In this document: positions 24,744 through 32,272 of the stretch, one piece after another
Position numbering within the stretch: the first letter of the stretch is position 1
Layout of the letters: every line of letters starts with the position of its first letter
DNA from: Clostridium chrysemydis
GTDB lineage: Bacteria; Bacillota; Clostridia; Clostridiales; Clostridiaceae
NCBI RefSeq assembly: GCF_015234215.1
Contig: NZ_JADEKP010000001.1
Span: forward strand, 1,426,001 to 1,490,000
Reading direction: 5' to 3'
DNA: 64,000 bases
Notes under the pieces: model-generated
Told to the model about the DNA's origin: nothing
Database searches by the model: none
Seen by the model: the letters and a program-made list of their open reading frames with translations, nothing else
Program-made: the position numbers and the translations under genes

Positions 24744-25190
24744 CTATTGTTTTAATTCTATTGCAGCACTAAGAGCATCCATTCCTGCATCATCATTTTT
24801 AGGTTTCTTAGTCCTACATTTTTCTAATTTTCTATGAAAGTTATATTCTGCTCCAGTTTCCATAACTTGTATTAAGTAATTCACTTCATCTAATTTATAT
24901 TCAAATCTTAATTTATTTAACTGATCCTCTGGAATGTTATCTTCAATATCCTTCTTAAAGTTAATTAAAGCTTCCAAAATCACAACCATTTGTTTATATG
25001 GCACTCTAATATGCTTTTCTTCTCCTGTAACCATATTAAAGTCAAATACAGTATTATTAAGATTTTCATTATCCGAATCTGTGTTTATTATTTTCTTAAC
25101 CTTTTTAAACTTACCCTTTTGTGCTTCATTCTTCTTTACATCTTCAACAAAATCAAAAGCACTCACTTGTCCATATTTCACTTTCAGCAC
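24744..25190 (-). CDS. Hypothetical phage protein
   Basis: The gene encodes 148 residues, with a basic N-terminal third (KGKFKKVKKI), a central beta segment around FDFNMVTGEEKHIRVPYKQM, and a helical remainder. There are no cysteine clusters or membrane segments. It is translationally coupled to the preceding 62-residue gene (7-bp overlap) and followed by the late regulator. Function unknown. Confidence 0.6.
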   Translation of the reverse strand: MLKVKYGQVSAFDFVEDVKKNEAQKGKFKKVKKIINTDSDNENLNNTVFDFNMVTGEEKHIRVPYKQMVVILEALINFKKDIEDNIPEDQLNKLRFEYKLDEVNYLIQVMETGAEYNFHRKLEKCRTKKPKNDDAGMDALSAAIELKQ

Positions 25191-25372
25191 TTCCTTGCAC
25201 TTTTCTTTAGTGGTCCATAAAATACATTATCAATAAAGATAATATAATTATTCTCTTTTTCCATATAAAGCTCGTGTATACTTCCCTTAGTCAAAAGAGG
25301 ATGTAACTTACTACAATCATCTTTTAATTCAACCTTAGGTTTATCAAAAATACTTATTTGTCCTTCTAACAT
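25184..25372 (-). CDS. Hypothetical small phage protein
   Basis: This 62-residue protein begins MLEGQISIFDKP, a start seen in many small Firmicute phage proteins that carry a Gln/Phe-rich N-terminal peptide. The rest is a beta-prone segment with FIDNVFYG and a short basic tail. It overlaps the next gene by 7 bp. Function unknown. Confidence 0.55.
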   Translation of the reverse strand: MLEGQISIFDKPKVELKDDCSKLHPLLTKGSIHELYMEKENNYIIFIDNVFYGPLKKSARKC

Positions 25373-25403
25373 ATCCTTTACCTTTTCTGCCTATTGCAAA
25401 TAT

Positions 25404-25595
25404 CTAACCTTTAATAATTCTTTCATATAACTCTTCAACACTATGTTCGTATGGTCTAAAATTGTTTCCAAAAACCTTCATACAAACATCTGCCCTATTA
25501 CAGCCATTATTATCAATACAAATTCCATTACTCAACAAACAATCTCCTTGTATCTCTTTAATAAACTCTACAATCTTCCTATTCACTTTGTTCAC
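25404..25595 (-). CDS. Small four-cysteine protein
   Basis: A longer frame reaches back to 25700, but its first ~35 codons overlap a strong terminator hairpin (25641-25680), so translation more likely starts at a GTG at 25595 or 25586. That gives about 60 residues with four cysteines, C-x6-C-x5-C-x5-C (CLLSNGIC to VC), suggesting a metal site. No good ribosome-binding site precedes either GTG. Function unknown. Confidence 0.5.
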   Translation of the reverse strand: MNKVNRKIVEFIKEIQGDCLLSNGICIDNNGCNRADVCMKVFGNNFRPYEHSVEELYERIIKG

Positions 25596-25640
25596 TTTCT
25601 TTCTTTGTAATTTTTTGCTATTACGAACTAGATTTAAATA

Positions 25641-25680
25641 AAAAAATACCGTATATTCTACTCTGAATAATACGGTATTT
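25641..25680 (-). terminator. Terminator of the DUF2971 cassette
   Basis: AAATACCGTAT (25644-25654) pairs with ATACGGTATTT (25670-25680), 11 perfect base pairs; TTTTTT follows on the - strand. One arm belongs to a 15-bp inverted repeat also present upstream of the cassette. Confidence 0.75.
25664..25678. repeat. Inverted repeat arm, DUF2971 cassette, downstream side
   Basis: TGAATAATACGGTAT here is the exact reverse complement of 26719-26733. The arm is part of the cassette terminator. Confidence 0.65.
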
Positions 25681-25855
25681 AAATCATATTTATTGTTCAA
25701 TTCTATTTATATCTTTTACATTATAATTAATTAAGTCTGAATTTATCGATTTCTATTAATTTTCATTATGATAAGTTCAAACCCTTATAATATACTGAAT
25801 ACTATATAGAAACATTATTTGCACTTCGATATCATTACCATGAATACTCAGCTTA

Positions 25856-26611
25856 TTATTTTTGCTTGTACCTTATTTGCAAATTACTTTTCTCTATATC
25901 TCCTTCAAATTTAGTTATATATTTTTTTATTAAAGAATTAAGCCTATCAAAATCCTCTTCTCCAGCTGCTGGTCCAAGCAGAAAATTTGCATTATTAATC
26001 TTCTCTATATCAAACTTTATATCAATATATTTTGTCTCATTAATAGCTTCATTTATTATTGAATTAATAAACTTCACAAAATCATTATCTCCGAATTTAA
26101 CTACATTTTTTTTATTTATTCCATATAACCTGAAACGCACTTCATTTTGAAATTCCCATGCCTTAGGTTTTATTCTGCCAATATCATTAAATTTCTCTAT
26201 ATCTATATAGCCTCTTTCACTTGTAATGGCAGGGTCAATATAATTTTGATATTTAACAGGAATTAGAAATGAACTATTTTTCCCAGAATTAATAGGATAT
26301 ACTAGTGTATCATCATTAGTTACATTAGTAACTTTTCCACTTTTATCCGTATTGATATTCAAAAAATCTTCATCCGCTTCTATACGTACTCCTTTTAACT
26401 CATTAGTGTACATATACCACAACGGTATATTCTCTTCTCCATCAAAACTCCAGCTACTAACATAATAATATTTAGATATTCCATCAAAATCCATACTATA
26501 TCCTTCTAATATATCATCCATTTCTGATAGTACACTTAGTCGAATTGTTTTATTCGACAATATGCACTCTAATGAATCTAAAGTAGTGTAATGGTATATT
26601 CTCTTTTTCAT
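25856..26611 (-). CDS. DUF2971-like accessory protein
   Basis: The 251-residue protein starts at an ATG with GGAGG 8 nt upstream (a further ATG five codons earlier is itself inside that ribosome-binding site). The N-terminal motif YHYTTLDSLECILSNKTIRLS, followed by the Asp/Glu pair in MDDILEG and SSWSFDGEENIPLWYMY, is the DUF2971 signature. The C-terminal half continues alternating strands and helices and ends in a charged tail. DUF2971 proteins are scattered in mobile elements; their biochemical role is not established. With its own extended -10 promoter, terminator and flanking inverted repeats, it looks like a moron cassette interrupting the early-to-late gene order. Confidence 0.75.
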   Translation of the reverse strand: MKKRIYHYTTLDSLECILSNKTIRLSVLSEMDDILEGYSMDFDGISKYYYVSSWSFDGEENIPLWYMYTNELKGVRIEADEDFLNINTDKSGKVTNVTNDDTLVYPINSGKNSSFLIPVKYQNYIDPAITSERGYIDIEKFNDIGRIKPKAWEFQNEVRFRLYGINKKNVVKFGDNDFVKFINSIINEAINETKYIDIKFDIEKINNANFLLGPAAGEEDFDRLNSLIKKYITKFEGDIEKSNLQIRYKQK

Positions 26612-26700
26612 AAATACAACCTCCATAATAAACTAATAAAATAACTTTAACCTCCAACTTATATTTTAGTTAAAATTACCAATCATATAAGTGTTATTCA

Positions 26701-26709
26701 ATTATAGCA
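26701..26709 (-). promoter_or_regulatory. Extended -10 promoter of the DUF2971 gene
   Basis: On the - strand TGCTATAAT is a perfect TG-N-TATAAT. The -35 region at 17 nt is weak (TAATAC) and overlaps the inverted repeat arm. Confidence 0.6.
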
Positions 26710-26718
26710 TATCTTCAG

Positions 26719-26733
26719 ATACCGTATTATTCA
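26719..26733. repeat. Inverted repeat arm, DUF2971 cassette, upstream side
   Basis: ATACCGTATTATTCA is the exact reverse complement of 25664-25678, about 1.04 kb away on the other side of the DUF2971 gene. Confidence 0.65.
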
Positions 26734-26777
26734 CTTTTCAAAGAACATTCAGTTAATAATTTCATTACATTGCGAAC

Positions 26778-26864
26778 TTATTTTACTTTCTTATTCTTAG
26801 TAGCTCTCCACCTTAATCCAACTACTAAAACTAAAAATACTATCCACCCTAAAATTAGTTTCAT
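26778..26864 (-). CDS. 28-residue membrane peptide
   Basis: The ATG at 26864 overlaps the RusA stop codon (TGATG), giving 28 codons: a hydrophobic helix (about 3-18) and a basic tail ending RATKNKKVK. It is probably translated by coupling from rusA. Function unknown. Confidence 0.5.
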   Translation of the reverse strand: MKLILGWIVFLVLVVGLRWRATKNKKVK

Positions 26865-27259
26865 CAGATTACTCCGTCTAGTTCTAACTCAATCCTTTCT
26901 TCATCTTCTGTATAAGCTTTTTCTATTGATAAACTAATTACTTGTGCATCATCTTTAAAAGCAACACCATTAAGGCTATCTAAAATAATCTTTGCAATAT
27001 TATCTGCATCTGGTTTCTTTGTCGGTAGTTCTAGTCCTTCTCTAATTGCTTGTACACGTTTCTTTGTATACGACTTGGGTATTTTATAGTAAGCTACTAT
27101 TTTCGCTCTTATAGAGCCTTCTATAAATCTATTATCCTGTTCCTTATAGCAATTTCTTACCAACTGTTCATATAAAACTGTATCTTTAGGTGTAAAAGCA
27201 TGTCCTCTGCATATCCTTGGTCTTGCTTTACCTTTTATTTTTCCTTTAATAATTACCAT
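26864..27259 (-). CDS. rusA: RusA-like Holliday junction resolvase
   Basis: The 131-residue endonuclease resolves recombination intermediates before packaging. The family signature is complete: GKARPR near residue 10 and the acidic core KKPDADNIAKIILDSLNG followed by FKDDAQV (about 81-105), which supplies the metal-binding aspartates; a basic N-terminus is also typical. It overlaps the preceding 57-residue gene by 7 bp and is near the end of the early recombination and replication operon. Confidence 0.92.
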   Translation of the reverse strand: MVIIKGKIKGKARPRICRGHAFTPKDTVLYEQLVRNCYKEQDNRFIEGSIRAKIVAYYKIPKSYTKKRVQAIREGLELPTKKPDADNIAKIILDSLNGVAFKDDAQVISLSIEKAYTEDEERIELELDGVI

Positions 27260-27426
27260 TGTTTTAATTTCCTTCTACTATCATTCATCCTTACATAAGA
27301 TGCTCTCATTCTATCTGCTGTAAAGTTATTAATATCCCTTCTTCTTTTATTTCTCTTATCTTGGAGCTTTCTATATGTTATTCTTGCTAATTCCTTACTC
27401 CCATACTTCTTAAGTAAATCTTCCAT
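27253..27426 (-). CDS. Small basic phage protein
   Basis: From the ATG at 27426 (AGGA upstream) the product has 57 residues, highly basic, with DKRNKRRRDINNF and RRKLKQW. A start seven codons earlier lacks a ribosome-binding site. The charge suggests nucleic acid binding. It precedes and overlaps rusA. Confidence 0.55.
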   Translation of the reverse strand: MEDLLKKYGSKELARITYRKLQDKRNKRRRDINNFTADRMRASYVRMNDSRRKLKQW

Positions 27427-27456
27427 ATACTCACTTCCTAATATCATTTGATTATC

Positions 27457-27502
27457 ATATGAGAATAGATAGGTATAGCACTACTCAAATCTACTCTCAT
27501 AT
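27457..27502. repeat. Inverted repeat in an early intergenic gap
   Basis: Arms 27457-27470 and 27489-27502 match over 14 bp with one G-U equivalent and an 18-nt loop. The hairpin lies in the only sizeable gap between early genes and has no T tract. Confidence 0.5.
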
Positions 27503-27510
27503 TTAGTTAA

Positions 27511-27777
27511 TTAAAGTTTTTCACCACAAAATGGACAATAATTACAAGTTACATTTATAACTTCCTTTTTTGTTCTTTCGCTTCCGCTCTTTGTCTTATA
27601 TGGAGCTTTTGCTTCAAACTCTATATATGGTTCCGTAGTTACTGTTCCATCTTTTTTAATCATAAAAGCCATATTCTTTGATTTTATAGATACACCTTCT
27701 AAATTTTTAAACTTATCGCTTCCTTTAACTTTTTCTAATAATCTATTTTCTAAATCTTTTATACAGTTGCATTTCAC
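27511..27777 (-). CDS. Small zinc-binding phage protein
   Basis: The 88-residue protein has Cys residues at the N-terminus (MKCNC) and a C-terminal CNYCPFCGEKL, a treble-clef-like or ribbon end common in phage mini-proteins. The middle is a beta-prone segment. No specific function can be assigned. Confidence 0.6.
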   Translation of the reverse strand: MKCNCIKDLENRLLEKVKGSDKFKNLEGVSIKSKNMAFMIKKDGTVTTEPYIEFEAKAPYKTKSGSERTKKEVINVTCNYCPFCGEKL

Positions 27778-27794
27778 CTTGATAACCCCCTTGT

Positions 27795-28166
27795 CTAAAC
27801 ATTTATTTCTTCTATATTTATGATTTTATAAAAAGTTGGTTCATATCCATGTTCTTTTTGCCACTGGAAGAATACTTTATTTAACTTTTCTTCTAGTTCC
27901 AATAGATGTTCTACAGTTACATCACCTAAATAATCCTCCGCAACTTCTCCAATATCTTCATACATAGTTTCATTAATACGTTCTATTACACTATCAACAT
28001 CTATACCAAAATTAAAAGCTGGTTCAGTTTCTCCAATTCTAAACTTTGTAACTCCTTCCTCTTTTGCTAATTTCATGCCTTCTTTTAATGCTCTTTCTTT
28101 TGTATCAAATTCATCTCCATGCCATATATCACTATTTAAACTCATTTCAGCTATAAATTTTCCCAT
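27795..28166 (-). CDS. Hypothetical acidic phage protein
   Basis: The 123-residue acidic protein opens with a beta strand (GKFIAEMSLN) followed by a helix rich in Lys/Glu and a long acidic helix (DYLGDVTVEHLLELEEKLNK). It belongs to the early operon. No domain recognised. Confidence 0.6.
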   Translation of the reverse strand: MGKFIAEMSLNSDIWHGDEFDTKERALKEGMKLAKEEGVTKFRIGETEPAFNFGIDVDSVIERINETMYEDIGEVAEDYLGDVTVEHLLELEEKLNKVFFQWQKEHGYEPTFYKIINIEEINV

Positions 28167-28191
28167 ATTTAATAATCCTCCTTAGTTTCTT

Positions 28192-28536
28192 TTATAAATT
28201 TTTAAGCTCTACTCCATTCCACTTTAATAGTGATCTGTTAACTTCTATCTTTAATCTAAGATTGTCCATTTCACTCTTACAAGTAAAGTAACTGCTCTCA
28301 GCTACATCCCTATCTAACCTTAGTTGTGCAATCTTTTCATCACCCCTAGCTAAATCATGTACTATACTTACAGGATGTTTTTCTGCTCTTAAAACTAACA
28401 TTTTTCTAGCTAAAGCCATTCTATAAATTTGTTCTGCTTTATTCTTCTTAAGGCTTAATGTCTTTAACATATCATTACCTCTAGTAAGTGCTGCTAATTG
28501 TTGTTTCATATCTTCTATTATTTGTTCTGGGTTCAT
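28192..28536 (-). CDS. Coiled-coil phage protein
   Basis: The 114-residue protein is almost entirely helical, with heptads over about 1-35 and 65-110 and a basic middle (LARKMLVLRAEK). It starts directly after the 60-residue gene with a one-base gap. Function unknown. Confidence 0.55.
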   Translation of the reverse strand: MNPEQIIEDMKQQLAALTRGNDMLKTLSLKKNKAEQIYRMALARKMLVLRAEKHPVSIVHDLARGDEKIAQLRLDRDVAESSYFTCKSEMDNLRLKIEVNRSLLKWNGVELKNL

Positions 28537-28719
28537 TTAATTACTCCTCAAATCGTTTAATAACTTTTCAAACTCATTTAAATGTTTTTCACACATACAT
28601 CTTTTTATTCCCAATGCTGGTGCTTCTACATCATAGGCTGCTCTTCTAAAACATCCAGTTGTAGTGCATATTCCTAACTTAGTTTTTATTTTTAATATTC
28701 TTTCTTTTATTGCTTTCAT
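28537..28719 (-). CDS. Small cysteine-containing phage protein
   Basis: The ATG at 28719 overlaps the replication initiator stop codon (TGATG) with GAGGT upstream, giving 60 residues. CTTTGC and CMCEKH provide possible metal ligands. The rest is basic and helical. Function unknown. Confidence 0.55.
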   Translation of the reverse strand: MKAIKERILKIKTKLGICTTTGCFRRAAYDVEAPALGIKRCMCEKHLNEFEKLLNDLRSN

Positions 28720-29453
28720 CAAATTACCTCAATTCTTTTATTTATCTGCCAATCAAATTTAGATATATAACTATACATTATTGATTTTTCGATATTATCT
28801 TTTGATTTAATAACTATTTTTTCATTATCTTCTTCAATATCTGAATTCATAAAGAATGATCTATAACCACTTTCACCTATTGCTTTATAAATTACTTTGC
28901 AAGATTCAGTAGGATAGAAAAGAGGTTCAAGTTGTGGTGTTTCTTCTTTACATTCTTCTCCTTCTTTTCGTTCTTCCTCATTCTTTATCATTCTTATATC
29001 ATTCTTTTCATTATTGTTTGTGTATACCTTATGGTTCTTTTGTAGTATAGTGTATGGTTCTTTTATGGTTTCTTTATGGTCTACACTATGGTTTTTTCGT
29101 GGTTTTTTTATGGTTTTTTCTCCTTCTGAAAAGTCTTGATAATCGTTGTAATTACATACTTTCAAGGTAGTACCCTTTTTAGACTTTTTTAACTCAATCA
29201 TATTTTCTGATTTTAATAACTCTAAAAACTTTCTAACAGTTGTTTTCGAAACTCCCCATCTTGCGGCTAATTTCAGTTCTGATGTATGATGCTCTCCTCT
29301 TTCTACGCTTACTAAATCATTTCCTAATAAGAATTTATTCTCCTTATGATTAGCAAGAAGGAGGATGTCTAGCCACCATTTTAACTTTTGTGAATCTTGC
29401 CATATCCAATGTTCCTGTATATTTCTGTAGAGCTTTATCCAACCTTCTGCCAT
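28719..29453 (-). CDS. Replication initiator/replisome organiser with internal origin
   Basis: The 244-residue protein starts MAEGWIKLYRNIQEHWIW and carries an N-terminal winged-helix domain (about 1-105, with RWGVSKTTVRKFLELLK), as in phage replisome organisers. A low-complexity linker (about 115-170) is encoded by iterons; the C-terminal portion is a DnaD-like helical region. It would bind its own iterons and load the host replication machinery. It follows the ERF and DUF1351 genes in the early operon. Confidence 0.8.
   Translation of the reverse strand: MAEGWIKLYRNIQEHWIWQDSQKLKWWLDILLLANHKENKFLLGNDLVSVERGEHHTSELKLAARWGVSKTTVRKFLELLKSENMIELKKSKKGTTLKVCNYNDYQDFSEGEKTIKKPRKNHSVDHKETIKEPYTILQKNHKVYTNNNEKNDIRMIKNEEERKEGEECKEETPQLEPLFYPTESCKVIYKAIGESGYRSFFMNSDIEEDNEKIVIKSKDNIEKSIMYSYISKFDWQINKRIEVI
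29030..29115 (-). repeat. Iteron array, putative phage replication origin
   Basis: Seven copies of TATGGTT or one-base to two-base variants start at 29030, 29053, 29064, 29075, 29087, 29098 and 29109 on the + strand. Spacing is 11 or 12 bp for five intervals and 23 bp (two turns) for one, so they line up on one face of the helix. They lie inside the initiator gene, the classic arrangement of Gram-positive phage origins. Confidence 0.75.
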
Positions 29454-29468
29454 ATAATCACCTATTTC

Positions 29469-30368
29469 CTATTTAACTTTTCCTTTAGCTTTAACATCAT
29501 ATTCGTATCCATTAGCCTTTAAATATTGGCTTAGGGCTTGTATCATTTTAAAGTTATGTTCAACTCTAAACTCTACAAATAACTTATCTTCACTTACTTT
29601 AGGTTCTTCTTTTTTTTCTGGTTTAATAATCTTTTCTTGATTAAGCTCAACTCTAGGCTCTTCTTTTATTTCTTCTCTTGCTTTATTTTCAGCTTTATAA
29701 ATAAGATCTGCTTGTTTATTTATTTCATTTAAAATCTTATCTAATGGATAATCATTAACTACGTACCTTTCAAACTTTAAATAATCTAACTTTGTATTTA
29801 GTTTTTCATTAGCTCTTTCAATTTCATTCTTTACAGCTACCTCTAACATTTGGATTTTAGTTTTTCTGTCTTCCTGTTCTTTCTTTAGCATCATAACTTG
29901 CATTTCTACATCTTCTTTAATGCTTTTTATACTTCCAGTAAGTTTTAAATAACTATCCTTTAGCTCTATTCTTTTTGCATATTCATCTTCTAATTGAAAA
30001 CAAACTATAGCAGCTTTAATTATCTCTTCGGCTTTTTTCTTCTTTTCTTCCTTACGTTTATTATCAAATTCTTTAATTCCTTCTTTTATAGGACCTTCTA
30101 CTTCTGAAATTAATCCTGTAAGTTCTTTGCATTTACCTTCAAACTCTTTTATAGGAGCTTCCATTTCTCTTTTAGTTGATTTCCTGTAACCTTCAATATC
30201 ATTTCTTAACCCCGCTAATCTTTTTTGAGTTGCTTTGCAATCCTTAAGACCTTCTTCTGTAACAACTATGTTTTTATACATTTCCATAGTTTCTTCTAGC
30301 GATTGTCTAACCTCCTCAAAGTTCATTTGAATAACTGGTAGCTCTTTATTTACTTGTAATTCTTTCAT
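29469..30368 (-). CDS. DUF1351 recombination-associated protein
   Basis: The 299-residue, strongly helical protein matches DUF1351, a family found beside phage recombinases: an N-terminal MNFEEVRQSLEETMEMYKN, coiled coils across about 50-200, a Pro/Glu-rich linker (about 235-262), and a conserved C-terminal domain ending in the pattern MIQALSQYLKANGYEYDV. It precedes the initiator and follows ERF. The role in phage recombination is presumed from its neighbours. Confidence 0.8.
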   Translation of the reverse strand: MKELQVNKELPVIQMNFEEVRQSLEETMEMYKNIVVTEEGLKDCKATQKRLAGLRNDIEGYRKSTKREMEAPIKEFEGKCKELTGLISEVEGPIKEGIKEFDNKRKEEKKKKAEEIIKAAIVCFQLEDEYAKRIELKDSYLKLTGSIKSIKEDVEMQVMMLKKEQEDRKTKIQMLEVAVKNEIERANEKLNTKLDYLKFERYVVNDYPLDKILNEINKQADLIYKAENKAREEIKEEPRVELNQEKIIKPEKKEEPKVSEDKLFVEFRVEHNFKMIQALSQYLKANGYEYDVKAKGKVK

Positions 30369-30379
30369 CTGTAATCCTC

Positions 30380-31078
30380 CTAAAAATCAAAGTCTTCTAA
30401 TTGTTTTTCTTTTTTTGCTGCTTCTTGTTTTCTTTTAGCTTCTTCAAGCTTTAGTCTTTCCTTTTCTTCTGCTTCTCTTTTCTTTTCAGCTATCTTTGTT
30501 TTCTTATCGTTGAAGCTTTTTATACATTCGTTGAACATATCATTCGTTATATCCTCAACTTTTGAAACATTAGCCCAATCTAAGAAACTTTTAATATCAG
30601 TCTTGGTTTCTGCTATTAATTTATTTATTGTGAATACGTGAGCCTTGCTTATCTTTTGATTTGCATATGCTGCTTCTTCATCAATCTCTCCACTATCAAT
30701 AGCATCAACTTCTGCAATTTCAAATGCCATCATATAAAGATATCTTCTTGCATAACTTTGAGTTCCTCCAATATTTTGTATAGTGCTGCACCCTCTTAAC
30801 TGTGCTACTTCTATTGGTGTACACCATTCTCTTTTAACTTCTGTATCCTCTGAATCTATTACATAAAGGAATGACACATCTTTACCGTATTTAAATTCAG
30901 TATAAAGTCCTATGTCGTTACAAATTTCATTTATATAAGGTAAGAAATCTCCTAGCTCAAAATATTTATAATCTGAATGTTTGTTATGTCCTGTTTTCTT
31001 AAGATCTTTCTTTTGAAGTTCTACCCTCGCCTTTTGAATCTTTTGATATATATTCATTTTTGCTTTTTGCTCTGCCAT
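30380..31078 (-). CDS. erf: ERF-family single-strand annealing recombinase
   Basis: The 232-residue protein anneals single strands during phage recombination and circularisation. The ERF core (about 1-140) includes GHNKHSDYKYFELGDFLPYI and GGTQSYARRYLYMMAF. A helical linker follows and a Lys/Glu-rich coiled coil; the last residues, LEDFDF, resemble an acidic-phenylalanine tail used to contact replication partners. It starts at TAATG overlapping the preceding mini-gene. Confidence 0.9.
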   Translation of the reverse strand: MAEQKAKMNIYQKIQKARVELQKKDLKKTGHNKHSDYKYFELGDFLPYINEICNDIGLYTEFKYGKDVSFLYVIDSEDTEVKREWCTPIEVAQLRGCSTIQNIGGTQSYARRYLYMMAFEIAEVDAIDSGEIDEEAAYANQKISKAHVFTINKLIAETKTDIKSFLDWANVSKVEDITNDMFNECIKSFNDKKTKIAEKKREAEEKERLKLEEAKRKQEAAKKEKQLEDFDF

Positions 31079-31257
31079 TATTCCACCTCTGCTTCTTTCT
31101 TAAATCTCTGTATACAGTCACAGCATATTATTAAGTTTGAAATATCATAATATTCTTCTCCTTCATAAATGCTGCAACCACATTCAGAACATTCATCTAT
31201 TTCTCTTTGTTTTTCTCTCTGGTATCTGTAGTCATAACAACTATCTGGTAAACTCAT
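31078..31257 (-). CDS. 59-residue zinc-ribbon mini-protein
   Basis: An ATG at 31257 opens 59 codons that end in TAATG overlapping erf. CSECGC (about 23-28) and CCDC (about 45-48) form a zinc-ribbon pattern. The N-terminus is basic and Tyr-rich (CYDYRYQREK). Its size and coupling to erf suggest an expressed regulatory or nucleic-acid-binding protein, function unknown. Confidence 0.65.
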   Translation of the reverse strand: MSLPDSCYDYRYQREKQREIDECSECGCSIYEGEEYYDISNLIICCDCIQRFKKEAEVE

Positions 31258-31259
31258 AA

Positions 31260-31496
31260 CTACAACTCCTTTATTGTTTCGCCAGTTTCAATGTCATATA
31301 TTTCACCCTTGTCTAAATCTATCCCTGGTGGTAAAATTACTTTAAAATCTTTGTTTTTGGTATCTTGGTTACTTTGGTCGGTGCCAAGATACTTTTTATA
31401 TAGTTCTTTAGCTTGGTTTAGGTTCTGCCTAAACCTATTTTTATTTTCTGATACTTCTGCAACTGCAATCGCTAATTCAAGTGCAATATCCTTCAA
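31260..31496 (-). CDS. Hypothetical small phage protein
   Basis: The likely start is a TTG at 31496 with GGAAGAG upstream, overlapping the preceding stop codon, giving 78 residues. The N-terminus is helical and the C-terminal part is a short beta-rich tail with DIETGETI. Function unknown. Confidence 0.55.
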   Translation of the reverse strand: MKDIALELAIAVAEVSENKNRFRQNLNQAKELYKKYLGTDQSNQDTKNKDFKVILPPGIDLDKGEIYDIETGETIKEL

Positions 31497-31744
31497 CTAA
31501 CTCTCTTCCTTCCTGCTCTAGTAGGTTTCATTAACCCCTTTCGTCTTAACTCAACTACTTTTGTCATAATAGTTACTTGTGGTCTCTCTAAGGCAAAAGT
31601 CATTTCCTCTATACCAACCTTGTCATACCAATTTATTAGATATTCAATATCTTCATCTAACCACTTGCTACCTTTCTTTGTGTGATACTCTGGTGTATAA
31701 CTAATCCTCCCGATATAATCATAATTAAGATGTTCAAATTTCAA
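31493..31744 (-). CDS. Small helix-turn-helix-like phage protein
   Basis: The 83-residue protein has a Trp-centred trihelical pattern (KWLDEDIEYLINWYDKVG, then TFALERPQVTIMTKVVELRRKG) that resembles a SANT/Myb-like DNA-binding fold, and ends in a basic tail. It is in the early operon. DNA binding is an inference from the pattern. Confidence 0.6.
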   Translation of the reverse strand: MKFEHLNYDYIGRISYTPEYHTKKGSKWLDEDIEYLINWYDKVGIEEMTFALERPQVTIMTKVVELRRKGLMKPTRAGRKRVS

Positions 31745-31757
31745 CTTTATTGACCTC

Positions 31758-31910
31758 CTATCTCCTTATTGAAAATAATTTACCATTTTTCTTATCAAAG
31801 AACGTGTAATCATATGGCGTAGACCTCTCTATTAAATAATTATTAGGATTTAACCCTTGGTCCATTAAAAACCTCTTTTGATTTCTAGATAGATTTTTCA
31901 ACTGCTTCAT
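31758..31910 (-). CDS. 50-residue DUF6906-like protein
   Basis: The ATG at 31910 overlaps the end of the preceding 55-residue gene. The product (RNQKRFLMDQGLNPNNYLIE, followed by a short strand segment FDKKNGKLFSI) matches the pattern of the DUF6906 mini-proteins that occur in many Firmicute phages. Function unknown. Confidence 0.6.
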   Translation of the reverse strand: MKQLKNLSRNQKRFLMDQGLNPNNYLIERSTPYDYTFFDKKNGKLFSIRR

Positions 31911-32052
31911 TTTTTTCACCCATACCTTTAGTTAATTCTTGTATTGCAAACCTTAATGCTTCTACATCATCCTCTGTAGTTTCTACGCTTTCAAATTCTT
32001 CAAAATTAAAAAGTAACTCCTCTAGTTGTCCTATTTTTTCTTCTCTATTCAT
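31885..32052 (-). CDS. 55-residue acidic phage protein
   Basis: An ATG at 32052 with AGGAGG nearby opens 55 codons. The protein is acidic and helical (EEKIGQLEELLFNFEEF) and overlaps the DUF6906-like gene by 26 bp. Function unknown. Confidence 0.55.
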   Translation of the reverse strand: MNREEKIGQLEELLFNFEEFESVETTEDDVEALRFAIQELTKGMGEKNEAVEKSI

Positions 32053-32065
32053 TTCTTAATCCTCC

Positions 32066-32251
32066 TTAAAATATATAAAATACATTTGTTACATATATAA
32101 AACTAAATAAGTTTCCTACACTTAATGCTCCATATATTAAACTTTTTTTATTGCTATTTTCATTCACACATTTCATTCCTTCATATAAAAATGTTGCAAA
32201 TGTTGTTACTAAAGCTATTATTCCAAGTAATAACTTACCTTCTGGAGTCAT
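32066..32251 (-). CDS. Small two-span membrane protein
   Basis: The 61-residue protein has two hydrophobic segments (about 7-24 and 38-60) linked by a short charged loop. It lies in the early operon. Function unknown. Confidence 0.55.
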   Translation of the reverse strand: MTPEGKLLLGIIALVTTFATFLYEGMKCVNENSNKKSLIYGALSVGNLFSFIYVTNVFYIF

Positions 32252-32272
32252 AAAATCACATCCTTATTTGTT

